Positions 55,115-64,000 of a DNA stretch of 64,000 bases are shown here, piece after piece. The first letter of the stretch is position 1. The number at the start of each line of letters is the position of its first letter. The stretch comes from Dialister micraerophilus DSM 19965. Its GTDB lineage: Bacteria; Bacillota; Negativicutes; Veillonellales; Dialisteraceae. Both the position numbers and the translations under genes were made by a program. The stretch is taken from contig NZ_GL878519.1 of assembly GCF_000194985.1 (NCBI RefSeq), forward strand, positions 147,904-211,903, in the 5' to 3' direction. The notes beneath the pieces were generated by a model that saw only the letters and a program-made list of their open reading frames with translations, made no database searches and was not told where the DNA came from.

Positions 55115-56782
55115 TTAAAATAAACCTGAGATATTACCGTCTTCATCTATATCAATATTTTCTGCAGCGGGTTTCGAAGGAAGTCCGGGCATTGTCATTA
55201 CATTTCCGGTTAAAACAACAATAAATCCTGCACCTGCCGATATACTTACATTTCTTACATGTATATTGAATCCTTCAGGAGCCCCCAGTTTCTTCGGATC
55301 GTCTGAGAATGATACCGGTGTTTTGGCTATACAAACCGGCAATTTGTCAAGTCCCATTTTTTCTATCAATTCCAATGAATCGAGTGCTTCATCGCTATAC
55401 TCGACATCTTTTGCTCCGTAAATTTTATTTGAAATAATTTTTATTTTTTCTTTTATAGTTAAATTTTCATCATAAAGAAATTCAAAATCAGATTTCTTTT
55501 CAGCCAATTCCAAAACTTTTTTCGCTAATGAAATTCCTCCTCTACCGCCATCTGAAAATACGGTAGATATTTCTATCGGTATATTTAGTGAATTACAAGC
55601 ATTTTTAACAAATTCAATTTCTTCTTCGGTATCCGATGGGAACAGATTTAAAGCTACAACTAAAGGAACTTTATACAATTTAAGATTATTTATATGTTTG
55701 AAGAGATTTGAAAGACCTGTTTTTAATGCATCGACATCCGAATCATTTAATTCATTTACAGATTTACCTCCATGCATTTTTAATGCTCGTATAGTCGCTA
55801 CAACCACAACCGCATTTGGAATAATATTCCCCAGTCTGCACTTTATATCGAAAAATTTTTCTGCACCTAAATCTGCACCGAATCCTGCTTCGGTAATGAC
55901 ATAATCGGATAAATTCAATGCAGTTTTTGTTGCAATCAATGAACTGCATCCATGTGCAATATTTGCAAAAGGCCCTCCATGAACAAAAGTCGGTACATGT
56001 TCCAATGTTTGTACCAAATTAGGTTTTAAAGCATCTTTCATTATCGCAGCCATTGCACCTTGAGCATGCAAATCACCTGCCGTAACAGGTTTATTTTTAG
56101 TCGTATAGGCAACAATAACTTTAGAAAAACGTTCTTTCATGTCATTTATATCTTCAGCCAAACAAAGTATAGCCATTAATTCGGAAGCGACCGTTATATC
56201 GAAGCCTGACGCATGAGGTATACCGTTTTTCTTGCCGCCTAATCCTACGGTGATATTTCTAAGAGCTCGGTCATTCATATCCATAACTCTCTTCCATACA
56301 ATTTTTTCCGGATTTATGTCCAATTCATTACCTTGATGAATATGATTATCTACCATTGCAGCCAAAAGATTATGTGCTGCCGTAATTGCATGTATGTCAC
56401 CCGTAAAATGTAAATTTATATCTTCCATAGGAATTACTTGAGAATATCCGCCGCCTGCTGCTCCCCCTTTTATACCCATACAAGGTCCCATAGAAGGCTC
56501 TCTTATACAAATTAGAGCTTTTTTACCTAAACTAACCAAAGCCTGTCCTAATCCTATAGTTGTTGTTGTTTTACCTTCTCCGGCTTTGGTCGGTGACATT
56601 GCCGTTACAAGTATCAACTTACCGTTTTTACGGTTTTTAATTTTGTTTATAAACTTTAAAGAAATTTTTGCTTTATATTTACCGTACCGCTCTATAAACT
56701 CATTTGAAATTCCCAACGTTTCAGCAATTTCTTCAATGTGTTTAATCTTTGCCTTCCTTGCAATTTCAATATCACTCAACAT
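55115..56782 (-). CDS. fhs: Formate-tetrahydrofolate ligase
   Basis: A 555-residue ligase with the ATP site [37 protein letters not shown] and [16 protein letters not shown]. It makes 10-formyl-THF from formate, THF and ATP. With folD and glyA it closes the one-carbon cycle. Confidence 0.96.
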   Translation of the reverse strand: MLSDIEIARKAKIKHIEEIAETLGISNEFIERYGKYKAKISLKFINKIKNRKNGKLILVTAMSPTKAGEGKTTTTIGLGQALVSLGKKALICIREPSMGPCMGIKGGAAGGGYSQVIPMEDINLHFTGDIHAITAAHNLLAAMVDNHIHQGNELDINPEKIVWKRVMDMNDRALRNITVGLGGKKNGIPHASGFDITVASELMAILCLAEDINDMKERFSKVIVAYTTKNKPVTAGDLHAQGAMAAIMKDALKPNLVQTLEHVPTFVHGGPFANIAHGCSSLIATKTALNLSDYVITEAGFGADLGAEKFFDIKCRLGNIIPNAVVVVATIRALKMHGGKSVNELNDSDVDALKTGLSNLFKHINNLKLYKVPLVVALNLFPSDTEEEIEFVKNACNSLNIPIEISTVFSDGGRGGISLAKKVLELAEKKSDFEFLYDENLTIKEKIKIISNKIYGAKDVEYSDEALDSLELIEKMGLDKLPVCIAKTPVSFSDDPKKLGAPEGFNIHVRNVSISAGAGFIVVLTGNVMTMPGLPSKPAAENIDIDEDGNISGLF

Positions 56783-57123
56783 AAAGTTCTCCTTAGATTT
56801 ATATTTTTATAGACATAAGTATTTTAACATATATTTTCAGTATATTTAATTAAATTCACTTTATAATATTTTGAGTTTTATAAAAAAATACCGAACAAAT
56901 GATATGTATACTGTTTTACAGATAACCTGTAAGAGATGTTTATCAAAAAATACATATTTTTATTTAACATATCACGTTTTATTTATTTTTAATTCACGTA
57001 ATACCGTTTCTATTCATATCGTTTTGTATGCGATCGTTTTTTATTTTCTTCATATACAAATTAAAAAGGACGTACCTTTTCACTTGCCTGATACGTCCTT
57101 TTGAGATGTTAAATTATTTTTGT
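56783..57123. other. Intergenic region, 341 bp
   Basis: Apart from a terminator at 57063-57103 I see no feature beyond the fhs leader. Short plus-strand frames lack ribosome sites. Confidence 0.5.
57063..57103 (-). terminator. Terminator of the JAB-domain gene
   Basis: AAAAAGGACGTA (57063-57074) pairs with TACGTCCTTTT (57092-57102) around a 17-base loop. The outer A/T pairs supply a U tract on the minus strand. Confidence 0.65.
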
Positions 57124-57654
57124 TTAAATCCACGTGATTCCGTTTTCATCTACTCTTTTTATTATAGGTTTTTCTTTTATTCCTTTTTCTTTCATTTCCC
57201 TCTTTCTTTCTTCTTCCATGTGTTCGGGTATGCTTGTGTAATTATTTCTATCCACTATTACATAACTATCTTTAATAGGTATACCCATCCTTATTCCATC
57301 TTCTTTAAGTTGTAGGTACAGAATATCATCCATATCGCTTGGTGTGCTGTCTCCGCCAGGGTGATTATGTGCTAAGAAAATTGCATAAGCATTTACCATT
57401 ATTGCTCTTTGGAAAATGTCTCGTGCATGCATGATTCCCTGATTGAGTGTGCCACGTGATAATTCAAATACCCCAATAGGTTTCATGTGACAATCTACAG
57501 CTATCATTACAGATATTTCTTGTGTTGCTTGTGATAGATTGAATATATCTTCCATAAGGTCTACTACTTGTTGCGGTTGGTTTAACGGTTTATCCGGTAT
57601 GTTGTAATTTTCTTCTTTTTTTAAATATACTTGATACTTGGTTAGTGTTTTCAA
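57124..57654 (-). CDS. RadC-like JAB-domain protein
   Basis: A 176-residue protein with the JAMM metal motif: Glu in VFELSRGT, then His-x-His in LAHNHPGGDSTPS and Asp. It lacks the helix-hairpin-helix domain of true RadC. This short form is common in plasmids and integrative elements, where its job is unknown. The C-terminal tail is very charged (EEERKREMKEKGIKEKP). It stands alone between terminators, and by eye its DNA is a little less AT-rich than the neighbours. Confidence 0.87.
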   Translation of the reverse strand: MKTLTKYQVYLKKEENYNIPDKPLNQPQQVVDLMEDIFNLSQATQEISVMIAVDCHMKPIGVFELSRGTLNQGIMHARDIFQRAIMVNAYAIFLAHNHPGGDSTPSDMDDILYLQLKEDGIRMGIPIKDSYVIVDRNNYTSIPEHMEEERKREMKEKGIKEKPIIKRVDENGITWI

Positions 57655-58005
57655 TTTATAATTCTCCTTTTGTTTTATTTTAATTTTAACTTATAAGGAG
57701 CTTTGAATGCAATTTTATTATTTTTATAAGCATTTCTAATTTTATATACATCTATACTTAAATTTTAGATGTATATAATAGATTCTTTTGCTAAATTCTT
57801 TTTTGATATTCAAATGTTTTTATTATAAACGACAATAATATAAAATTGCTCGAATATTCGGAATAAAAAAATTTAAAATATTACAATTGAAATAATGTTA
57901 ACTACCTTATTTCATAAAAAAAAGCAACCGTCATTATGGTTGCTTAAAATAATTAATATTCTATTTAATTGATTTCCCTTACATATGGCAAAAAATCGTT
58001 TTATA
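57655..58005. other. Intergenic region, 351 bp
   Basis: The only structure seen is the terminator at 57914-57945. The rest is AT-rich, with no frame or motif I can support. Confidence 0.5.
57914..57945 (-). terminator. Terminator after the PASTA penicillin-binding protein gene
   Basis: AAGCAACC/GGTTGCTT hairpin with an 8-base loop and, on the minus strand, a run of at least six T. It is about 60 bases after the stop codon. Confidence 0.85.
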
Positions 58006-59970
58006 TCATTCAGAGAAAACAACTCTGACAGCACTTCCTCTTTTTACAGTTGCACCTATCCCCGGTGATTGCGAAATTGCAAATCCTGTACCTTCCGGTT
58101 TAAATCTCAAATCCGCATTTTCCAACCATTCTCCTACATCACGAATTGAAAAACCTGTAAAATCAGGCAATACGATATCCGTTTCATTATCCGATGGAAG
58201 TTTGGGAAGTTTTAAATCATTATGCTCAATAGTAGCTTTATTTTGCTTATTAATTTCATCCGTACTTTGTATTCCGAAATATCTCATAATCTGTCCCATT
58301 ACCTCTTTAAATACAGGAGCCGCTACCAATCCCCCGTAATAACTTCCTTTCGGATTATCAAGTACTATAAGACAAATAGCTCGTGGATCTTCAGTTGGAC
58401 CGAAGCCGCAAAATGAAGCAATGTGTTCATTACCGAGATATCCCCCGTTTACAGTATCCAACTTTTGTGCGGTTCCTGTTTTTCCGCACATATGGTATCC
58501 TGGAATTTTTGCATTTATTCCTCCACCTTCGGAAACTTCTTTTTCCATCATATCTTTTACTTGATCGGCTACATTTTTACTGATAGGTTGACCCACAATT
58601 TCAGTATTTGTTTTACTGTAATCACTTCCGTCAGGATTTTTTATAGATGAAATCAAATGAGGTTTTACCATTTTACCGCCATTTGCTATAGCGCTATAAG
58701 CTTGAACCATTTGCAAAGGTGTAACCGCTATACTTTGACCTATTGCCATTGTTGCAACATCCAAAGGTCTCATTTCTTTAGGATCGAACAAAATTCCGGA
58801 ACCTTCTCCGGGAAGTTCAATTCCTGTAGGTTTTCCAAACCCGAATTTTTTTGCATAATCAGTCAAAATATCTCCACCGGTAAGTAATCCTATGTGTGCA
58901 AATCCTGTATTAAGCGAAAATTTGATTATATCTACCAATTTTACATCCCCATAAGATTCTTCATTCCAATTTTTTATAGCATGCCCTGAAGCCCAAATTG
59001 CACCCGGATCGTGCCATACAGTATCTGCGCTGTATGTACCTGCATCAAGTGCTGCAGATGCAACAATGGACTTAAATGTAGAACCCGGTTCATAAATATC
59101 TACAACCGCTTTGTTTTTAAATTGAGCTTCCGTAGCTTTTGAAAATTCATTTGCATTATATGTAGGACGATTTCCTAAAGCTAAAATCTCACCTGTTTTC
59201 GGATCCATTACTATAATTATTCCACCGTCGGCTTTAGTTGTAGACATAGCCCTATCTAAAGCTCTTTCAGCATAAAATTGAATATTTTGATCTATTGTAA
59301 GATAAACTGACTTTTCTTCTTTCGCTTTATAAGGTGCCATCGACGAATCCAATATCGGATTTCCTCTTGCATCTGTCAAAAGAATTTGCTTATTTATATC
59401 TCCTCTTATTAAAGAGTCTAATGACATCTCAAGACCATCTAAACCCTTATCATCCACACCCACAAATCCAAGTACGTTTGATAAAAGAACTCCGTTGGGA
59501 TAATATCTCTTACTTTCATTTACAAAAGCAAATCCTTTCCATTTTTTTTCTTTTATCAAAGCTTCTACTTTATCGGAATCTTGAGGATCCATAATACGTT
59601 TTAGCCAAACAAAACGAGTTTTACCGGATAAGTCTTTTTTTAAAACATCTTCCTTTATATTTAAAATAGGAGCCAACTCTTTTGCGGCATCCTCCGCAGA
59701 TACATTTATCATTCCCGGATCCGCATACAATGATTTAACCATTACGGAAAATGCCAACTGTTTACCGTTTCTATCATAAATAGTGCCTCTTGGCGAATAC
59801 AATGTTTGTATACCTTCCGTTTGGTTTATTGCCATTTCCGCAAATTTTGCACCTTGTATTCCCTGAACCCACAACAATCTTAATCCCAATAGACAGCCTA
59901 TTCCAACCAAAACTAAAGATATAGAACGACTTCTTTGTCTCATTATATTTCTCGGATTACGTATTTTCAT
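58006..59970 (-). CDS. Class B penicillin-binding protein with PASTA domain (FtsI/SpoVD-like)
   Basis: A 654-residue transpeptidase with an N-terminal anchor (about 17-33), a dimerisation domain (SPRGTIYDRNGKQLAFS), a transpeptidase domain with GSTFK (Ser near residue 296), SLN and KTGTAQ, and one C-terminal PASTA domain (DFTGFSIRDVGEWLENADL). It is likely the septal cross-linking enzyme, the counterpart of the elongation PBP2 at 29671. It overlaps the end of cca by 14 bases; AGGAGGCGA precedes the ATG. Confidence 0.93.
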   Translation of the reverse strand: MKIRNPRNIMRQRSRSISLVLVGIGCLLGLRLLWVQGIQGAKFAEMAINQTEGIQTLYSPRGTIYDRNGKQLAFSVMVKSLYADPGMINVSAEDAAKELAPILNIKEDVLKKDLSGKTRFVWLKRIMDPQDSDKVEALIKEKKWKGFAFVNESKRYYPNGVLLSNVLGFVGVDDKGLDGLEMSLDSLIRGDINKQILLTDARGNPILDSSMAPYKAKEEKSVYLTIDQNIQFYAERALDRAMSTTKADGGIIIVMDPKTGEILALGNRPTYNANEFSKATEAQFKNKAVVDIYEPGSTFKSIVASAALDAGTYSADTVWHDPGAIWASGHAIKNWNEESYGDVKLVDIIKFSLNTGFAHIGLLTGGDILTDYAKKFGFGKPTGIELPGEGSGILFDPKEMRPLDVATMAIGQSIAVTPLQMVQAYSAIANGGKMVKPHLISSIKNPDGSDYSKTNTEIVGQPISKNVADQVKDMMEKEVSEGGGINAKIPGYHMCGKTGTAQKLDTVNGGYLGNEHIASFCGFGPTEDPRAICLIVLDNPKGSYYGGLVAAPVFKEVMGQIMRYFGIQSTDEINKQNKATIEHNDLKLPKLPSDNETDIVLPDFTGFSIRDVGEWLENADLRFKPEGTGFAISQSPGIGATVKRGSAVRVVFSE

Positions 59971-61430
59971 TTCTCTGTCGCCTCCTATATCTTAAAGCAG
60001 CTTTATACAATGCAAGATTACTATTATTTAAAGTACCGTTTTGCACACGTTCAAATAAATTTTTAATACCTTCTCCTACAAATGGTTCTAATGCTTTTAT
60101 TATATCTTTATTTATTTTCAACTCTTTTTTTGAAACCGGAATTTTAAAAATAATATTTTTTATTTCATTATAAAACAGTACATGACCTTCAGTATTTTTT
60201 ATATCTTTTCCACAACCTATAATATCCGCTTTGCAAACATCGAGAAGTTGTAAAAAAGCTTCATTTAAATCTTTTTGATTTTCAAATTGTCCAGACTTAG
60301 CTAATCTTCTTACCCATCTTATCCTATTTGCATTCGAATTATTTGCAAAAAAATGAAATTTCATATGATTCCTTACCAACCATGAAATTCTTTTTATAGA
60401 AAAATCTGCCATTTTCCATCTGGTGAATAAAGCTTCCACCATTTCAGATCCCTTTACATCATGATTGTAATCAGTAATCTTATTTCCGTCCACTGCACGA
60501 ATTCCGGGCATACCTTTACCAATATCATGTAAAAAAAGCGGCCCACCTATTTATAAGTAGCGGTTTAGATGAATCCAATGCCACCAATGAATGTTTCCAC
60601 GCATCAAAACGATGAAATTCTTTCATTTGAGGCAAATCGACCAAGTGAGATAATTCAGGAAGTATGTCTATTTCTTTTGATTTTCCATTTTCTTTAACAC
60701 TGCATCGTGTTTCATTTAATTTTGTTCTTACCATCAAATCAAAACCTTTACTTGCATAGTCGGTAAGTACAAGTTTGTTGATTTCTCTTTTAACTCTTTC
60801 TAAAGATAATCCTGAAACTCTATAAAAAGCATATGGCATTGCACTTATTAAATCATTATCAGGTTCAAAATTTAATTGCCCTAAAAATCTGCATGCACGA
60901 AACAATCTCAACGCATCTTCACAAAAACTTTTTTCGGAATCTCCTACAGTTTTCAATATTTTCCTTTGTAAGTCAGACTGTCCACCGAAATAATCATATA
61001 TATTACCGTTACGATCTGATGCCATAGCATTAATTGTGAAATCTCGTCTTGATAAATCTTCTTTTAAATTTTCAGTAAAAAAAACTTTGTCCGGTAAATG
61101 ACTGTTCTGTCTATATATATCTCGCCTAAACGTAGTTATTTCATATATTTTTTCGTTTATAATTGCAGAAACAGTACCATACTTCATTCCGGCGTTATCA
61201 AAAGTTTTTACATTGAAATTATGTAATATTTCAGCAATTTTGTCAGGTATTGCAGATGTTGTAATATCCCAATCCGAAGGTTTTTTATTTAATAATAAAT
61301 CTCTTACGCAACCTCCGACAAAATACGCTTCATATCCGCTTTTTTCAATTATTTCAAGTAAAAATACCGCGTTTGAATCATACTTTTCTTTTAAATTCAA
61401 GTTGTATATGTTTTTATTTGTGATATTCAT
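59957..61430 (-). CDS. cca: CCA tRNA nucleotidyltransferase, frameshifted by one base
   Basis: Two frames encode one protein. 60525-61430 has the nucleotidyltransferase head (FVGGCVRDLLLNKKPSDWDI, RRDFTINAMA, RLFRACRFLGQLNFE) and begins the HD domain (FHRFDAWKHSLVALD, RWAAF). 59957-60511 continues it (GIRAVDGNKITDYNHDVKGSEMVE). Removing one T from the T7 run (60531-60537) gives RWAAFLHDIGKGMPG, restoring the HD motif and a 490-residue protein. It adds the 3' CCA to tRNAs. The frameshift falls exactly at the HD site. Confidence 0.9.
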
Positions 61431-61530
61431 TTTATCTCTATATCAATCATTTTTAATTTGTATATCTATATAATTTTAAACAATATTCATTCACAATTCA
61501 ATATTGTTTGAAAAATATCAGATTAAACTA

Positions 61531-61565
61531 AAACCGACGTATTATTTATATCAATACGTCGGTTT
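61531..61565 (-). terminator. Terminator of the malic enzyme gene
   Basis: A 13-base-pair stem (AAACCGACGTATT and its complement) with a 9-base loop, after the gene at 61600. Confidence 0.8.
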
Positions 61566-61599
61566 GTAAAATATTTATATTTTGTCAATACAATTCATA

Positions 61600-62802
61600 T
61601 CAGTCCTGATACTTTTCAGGTAATTGATCAACTCTTGCAACTCCTGTTTTTATAGCTGCTTTTGCTACTGCCTTTGCTACTGCATATGGAACACGCTTAT
61701 CAAATACATCTACTACTACATTATCTCTTGTCAGTTCGCTGTCACCCATTAAATTAGCCAATGCATATGCAGCTGCCAACTTCATTTCTTCATTTATTTT
61801 TTTTGCACGAACATCTAAAGCTCCTCTAAACAGTCCGGGGAATACCGATGAGTTATTTACCTGATTATGCATGTCGCTTCTTCCTGTTCCGAAAATAAAC
61901 ACTCCGGCTTTTTTTGCATCTTCTTCCATCATTTCCGGATTCGGATTTGCCATAGCAAATACTATGTTCTTTTCATTCATGCTTTGCACTATTTCTTCAG
62001 TAAATACTCCGGGCGCCGAACATCCGAGCAATACATCCGCACCGCAAACGGCATCCTTTAAAGTCCCTTTATTCTTATGCGGATTTACACGATTTGCAAG
62101 TTCGGTTTGTACTCTGTCAAGTTTGCCGTTATCGTACAAAATACCTTTACTGTTCAAAACAATCATATTTTCATTTTTTACACCTGCACCGAGCAGCAAC
62201 TTTGCAATTGCTGTACCTGCTGCACCTGCACCGTTCATAACTACCTTTACATCTTCAATTTTTTTATTTGCTAATCTCAATGCACCGAGAACAGCTGCCA
62301 ATGCCGCAATTGCAGTTCCATGTTGATCATCATGGAAAATCGGAATATTCATTGTTTCTTTCAATTCATCTTCTATGTCATAACATTTCGGTGAAGATAT
62401 ATCTTCCAAATTAATTCCTGCAAATGATTTTTCAAGTAATTGGACCGTATGAATAAATTCATCTTTATCTTTTGTATCAATCACGATCGGAATAGCATCT
62501 ATATTACCGAAACGTTTATATAATGCACTTTTACCTTCCATAACCGGTATTGCAGCTGCAGCACCTATATCTCCCAATCCTAAAACTCGAGTTCCGTCTG
62601 AAATTACTGCGACTGCGTTACCTCTCCAAGTAAGTTCCAAAGATTTATCCTCATCTTCTTTAATTGCAAGACATGGAGCAGCTACACCCGGTGTATATAC
62701 TATTGCAAGATCATGACGATCTTTTACATCGGTAGTCAATGACGTAGATATAATTTGATGATTTTCTTTTCTGAACTTCATTGCTTCTTCTTTTAAATCC
62801 AT
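61600..62802 (-). CDS. NAD(P)-dependent malic enzyme
   Basis: A 400-residue short bacterial malic enzyme that converts malate to pyruvate and CO2. Motifs: YTPGVAAPC, GLGDIGAAAAIPVMEGK with the catalytic Lys, FHDDQHGTA for metal, GAGAAGTAIAKLL for the nucleotide and ANPNPE. ATG at 62802 follows AAAGGAGAG; a longer frame from 62859 has no good site. It lies 13 bases after speD. Confidence 0.94.
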   Translation of the reverse strand: MDLKEEAMKFRKENHQIISTSLTTDVKDRHDLAIVYTPGVAAPCLAIKEDEDKSLELTWRGNAVAVISDGTRVLGLGDIGAAAAIPVMEGKSALYKRFGNIDAIPIVIDTKDKDEFIHTVQLLEKSFAGINLEDISSPKCYDIEDELKETMNIPIFHDDQHGTAIAALAAVLGALRLANKKIEDVKVVMNGAGAAGTAIAKLLLGAGVKNENMIVLNSKGILYDNGKLDRVQTELANRVNPHKNKGTLKDAVCGADVLLGCSAPGVFTEEIVQSMNEKNIVFAMANPNPEMMEEDAKKAGVFIFGTGRSDMHNQVNNSSVFPGLFRGALDVRAKKINEEMKLAAAYALANLMGDSELTRDNVVVDVFDKRVPYAVAKAVAKAAIKTGVARVDQLPEKYQD

Positions 62803-62815
62803 AATACTCTCCTTT

Positions 62816-63589
62816 TTAATCTTTAACTGCAGGAAGATTTCTTCCATTAAATATTTCATACATTTCTTGTTTTAAAAGTCTACGTATTTTCTTTATTTCC
62901 TTTTGATTTAAATCCTGTACTTTTAAGTCGAAAAGATAATTTTCCAAATCAAAACTCTTAAGTAACATTTTGGTATGAAATATATTATCTTGATAAACAT
63001 TTACATCTATCATATTGTATTTATTTCTTAATTCTACGTCCATATAGTTTTGTATAGAATTAATACTGTGATCTATAAAAATCTTCTTTCCGTTTACATC
63101 TCTTGTAAACCCTCTTACACGATAATCTGCATTTACTATATCCGCTTCAAATGATTTCAATAAAAAATTCAATGCTTTCAACGGTGAAATTTTACCGCAA
63201 GTAGATACGTCTATATCTGCACGAAATGTGCAAATCCCATCTTGCGGATGCATTTCCGGATAAGTGTGCACGGTTATATGACTTTTATCAAGATGCATTA
63301 CAACATCTTGTTTTTCATTTTTTACGGGTTCTTCCGCAATCAACATTGTAACGCTTGCACCTTGAGGATCGTAATCTTGCTGCGCTATATTTAAAATACT
63401 TGCTCCTATAATATCTGAAACGGTTTTAAGTATTTGCGTCAACCTTTCAGCACTATATTCCGCATCAATATAAGCAATATAATTCGCTCTTTCCTCTTCT
63501 GTACGTGCATAACAAATATCGTACATATTAAAACTTAATGTTTTTGTCAGGTTATTAAATCCCAAAAGTTTCAATTTCTTCTTTTTCAT
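62816..63589 (-). CDS. speD: S-adenosylmethionine decarboxylase proenzyme (E. coli type)
   Basis: A 257-residue SpeD of the long E. coli type. It starts [20 protein letters not shown]; the self-cleavage site that makes the pyruvoyl cofactor is Lys-Ser in [13 protein letters not shown], and [24 protein letters not shown] follows. It makes decarboxylated SAM for spermidine; no speE or speA lies nearby. The start at 63589 is chosen by homology. A 15-residue extension from 63634 is possible. Confidence 0.93.
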   Translation of the reverse strand: MKKKKLKLLGFNNLTKTLSFNMYDICYARTEEERANYIAYIDAEYSAERLTQILKTVSDIIGASILNIAQQDYDPQGASVTMLIAEEPVKNEKQDVVMHLDKSHITVHTYPEMHPQDGICTFRADIDVSTCGKISPLKALNFLLKSFEADIVNADYRVRGFTRDVNGKKIFIDHSINSIQNYMDVELRNKYNMIDVNVYQDNIFHTKMLLKSFDLENYLFDLKVQDLNQKEIKKIRRLLKQEMYEIFNGRNLPAVKD

Positions 63590-63677
63590 TAGTTTACCAA
63601 CATCTCCATGTAATATATCTTTAAAAACCGACACAACTATTATAGCATAAACTTATTCCTTTAAAAATGTACACTTT

Positions 63678-64000
63678 TTATAGTTTTTTAAGTTTCTCGA
63701 TTAAATTTTTAATAGCTTTACCTCTATGGCTTATTTTATTTTTCTCTTCAAGTGTCAATTGTGCCATAGTACACTTTTTTTCAGGTAAATAAAATAACGG
63801 GTCATAACCGAATCCGTTTTCTCCTTCTTCAAAATCACGAATTATACCTTCACATTTTCCTTGTGCCGTAATAACTTTTCCGTTTGGCCATACCAATGCT
63901 ATAACACACATGTAATATCCGGAACGTTCATTTTCTTTATAAAGTCTTAATTTATCTACCAATTTACTGTTATTGGCTTTATCATCGCCATGAACACCTG
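63678..64000 (-). CDS. rdgB: XTP/dITP diphosphatase (RdgB/HAM1), C-terminal part
   Basis: The frame runs off the right edge, leaving about 107 residues: GVHGDDKANNSKLVDKLRL, then GNGFGYDPLFYLPE-like GENGFGYDPLFYL and NKISHRGKAIKNLIEKL. The enzyme removes pyrophosphate from dITP and XTP so they are not built into DNA. The missing N-terminus lies outside the window. Confidence 0.93.
   Translation of the reverse strand, partial: GVHGDDKANNSKLVDKLRLYKENERSGYYMCVIALVWPNGKVITAQGKCEGIIRDFEEGENGFGYDPLFYLPEKKCTMAQLTLEEKNKISHRGKAIKNLIEKLKKL

Noticed and set aside
54564-55118. Plus-strand frame of 184 residues
   Set aside because: It lies wholly antisense to the intact folD gene and has no motif or ribosome site.
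16380-61430. Programmed ribosomal frameshifting in floA, asd, tlyA and cca
   Set aside because: The directions differ among the genes, no pseudoknot or SD-like stimulator is seen, and such control is not known for these genes; indel error or slippage explains them better.
1-64000. CRISPR arrays, tRNA/rRNA genes, phage or complete insertion elements, toxin-antitoxin pairs, restriction systems
   Set aside because: Looked for on both strands and none supported; the only mobile-type gene is the JAB protein at 57124.

Overview
The window is a very AT-rich stretch of housekeeping chromosome from a low-GC Bacillota. The gene orders fit this: alaS-ireB-ruvX-DUF1292, prfA-prmC-sua5-rpiB-ywlG-glyA, efp-asp23-nusB-xseA-xseB-ispA-tlyA-nadK-argR-recN and mreBCD-mrdA-minD-rodA-rng, with T-box leaders. 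The last order (mreBCD to rng through minD) points to Negativicutes (Veillonella/Dialister-like), but I hold that placement loosely because no outer-membrane gene is in view. Nearly every gene is on the minus strand. Only a degenerate HD-GYP protein and fructose-bisphosphate aldolase are on plus.

Layout from left to right: murA start (cut by the edge), CBS protein, htrA-rlmH, RNase Y, a metallo-beta-lactamase-fold protein with a small membrane protein, the HD-GYP protein, yhaO-yhaN-like nuclease/ATPase, alaS-ireB-ruvX-DUF1292, an NlpC/P60 hydrolase, a PC4-like protein, nfeD-floA plus two unknown genes, serS with a T-box, glyA-ywlG-rpiB-sua5, prfA-prmC, rpmE (zinc-free type), and the cell-elongation operon mreB-mreC-mreD-mrdA-minD-rodA-rng-trx. 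Next come yajQ, fba, the diaminopimelate operon (argR-recN-dapB-asd-dapA), the pepQ-efp-asp23-asp23-nusB-tsaD paralog-xseA-xseB-ispA-tlyA-nadK operon, a kilobase without genes, queF, a tryptophan T-box controlling an ECF-type transporter, mscS, folD-fhs, an orphan RadC-like JAB protein, cca-penicillin-binding protein, speD-malic enzyme, and rdgB (cut by the right edge).

The strongest unusual signals are these. (1) Four genes (floA, asd, tlyA, cca) are each broken by exactly one base in an A/T run of 6 to 8, and in each case undoing that single base gives a full-length protein. (2) A Trp-specific T-box (specifier UGG) drives an ECF cassette whose membrane S-component-like domain is fused to an ATPase with Ser in place of the Walker B catalytic Glu. 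(3) MreB has lost the residues that normally bind and hydrolyse the nucleotide phosphates. (4) MinD sits in the elongation operon without MinC or MinE and ends in a basic-aromatic tail. (5) A lone HD-GYP protein has lost several metal ligands.

I found no CRISPR array, rRNA, tRNA, prophage or complete insertion sequence, and no clear new multi-gene system. Most of the window is ordinary core genome.
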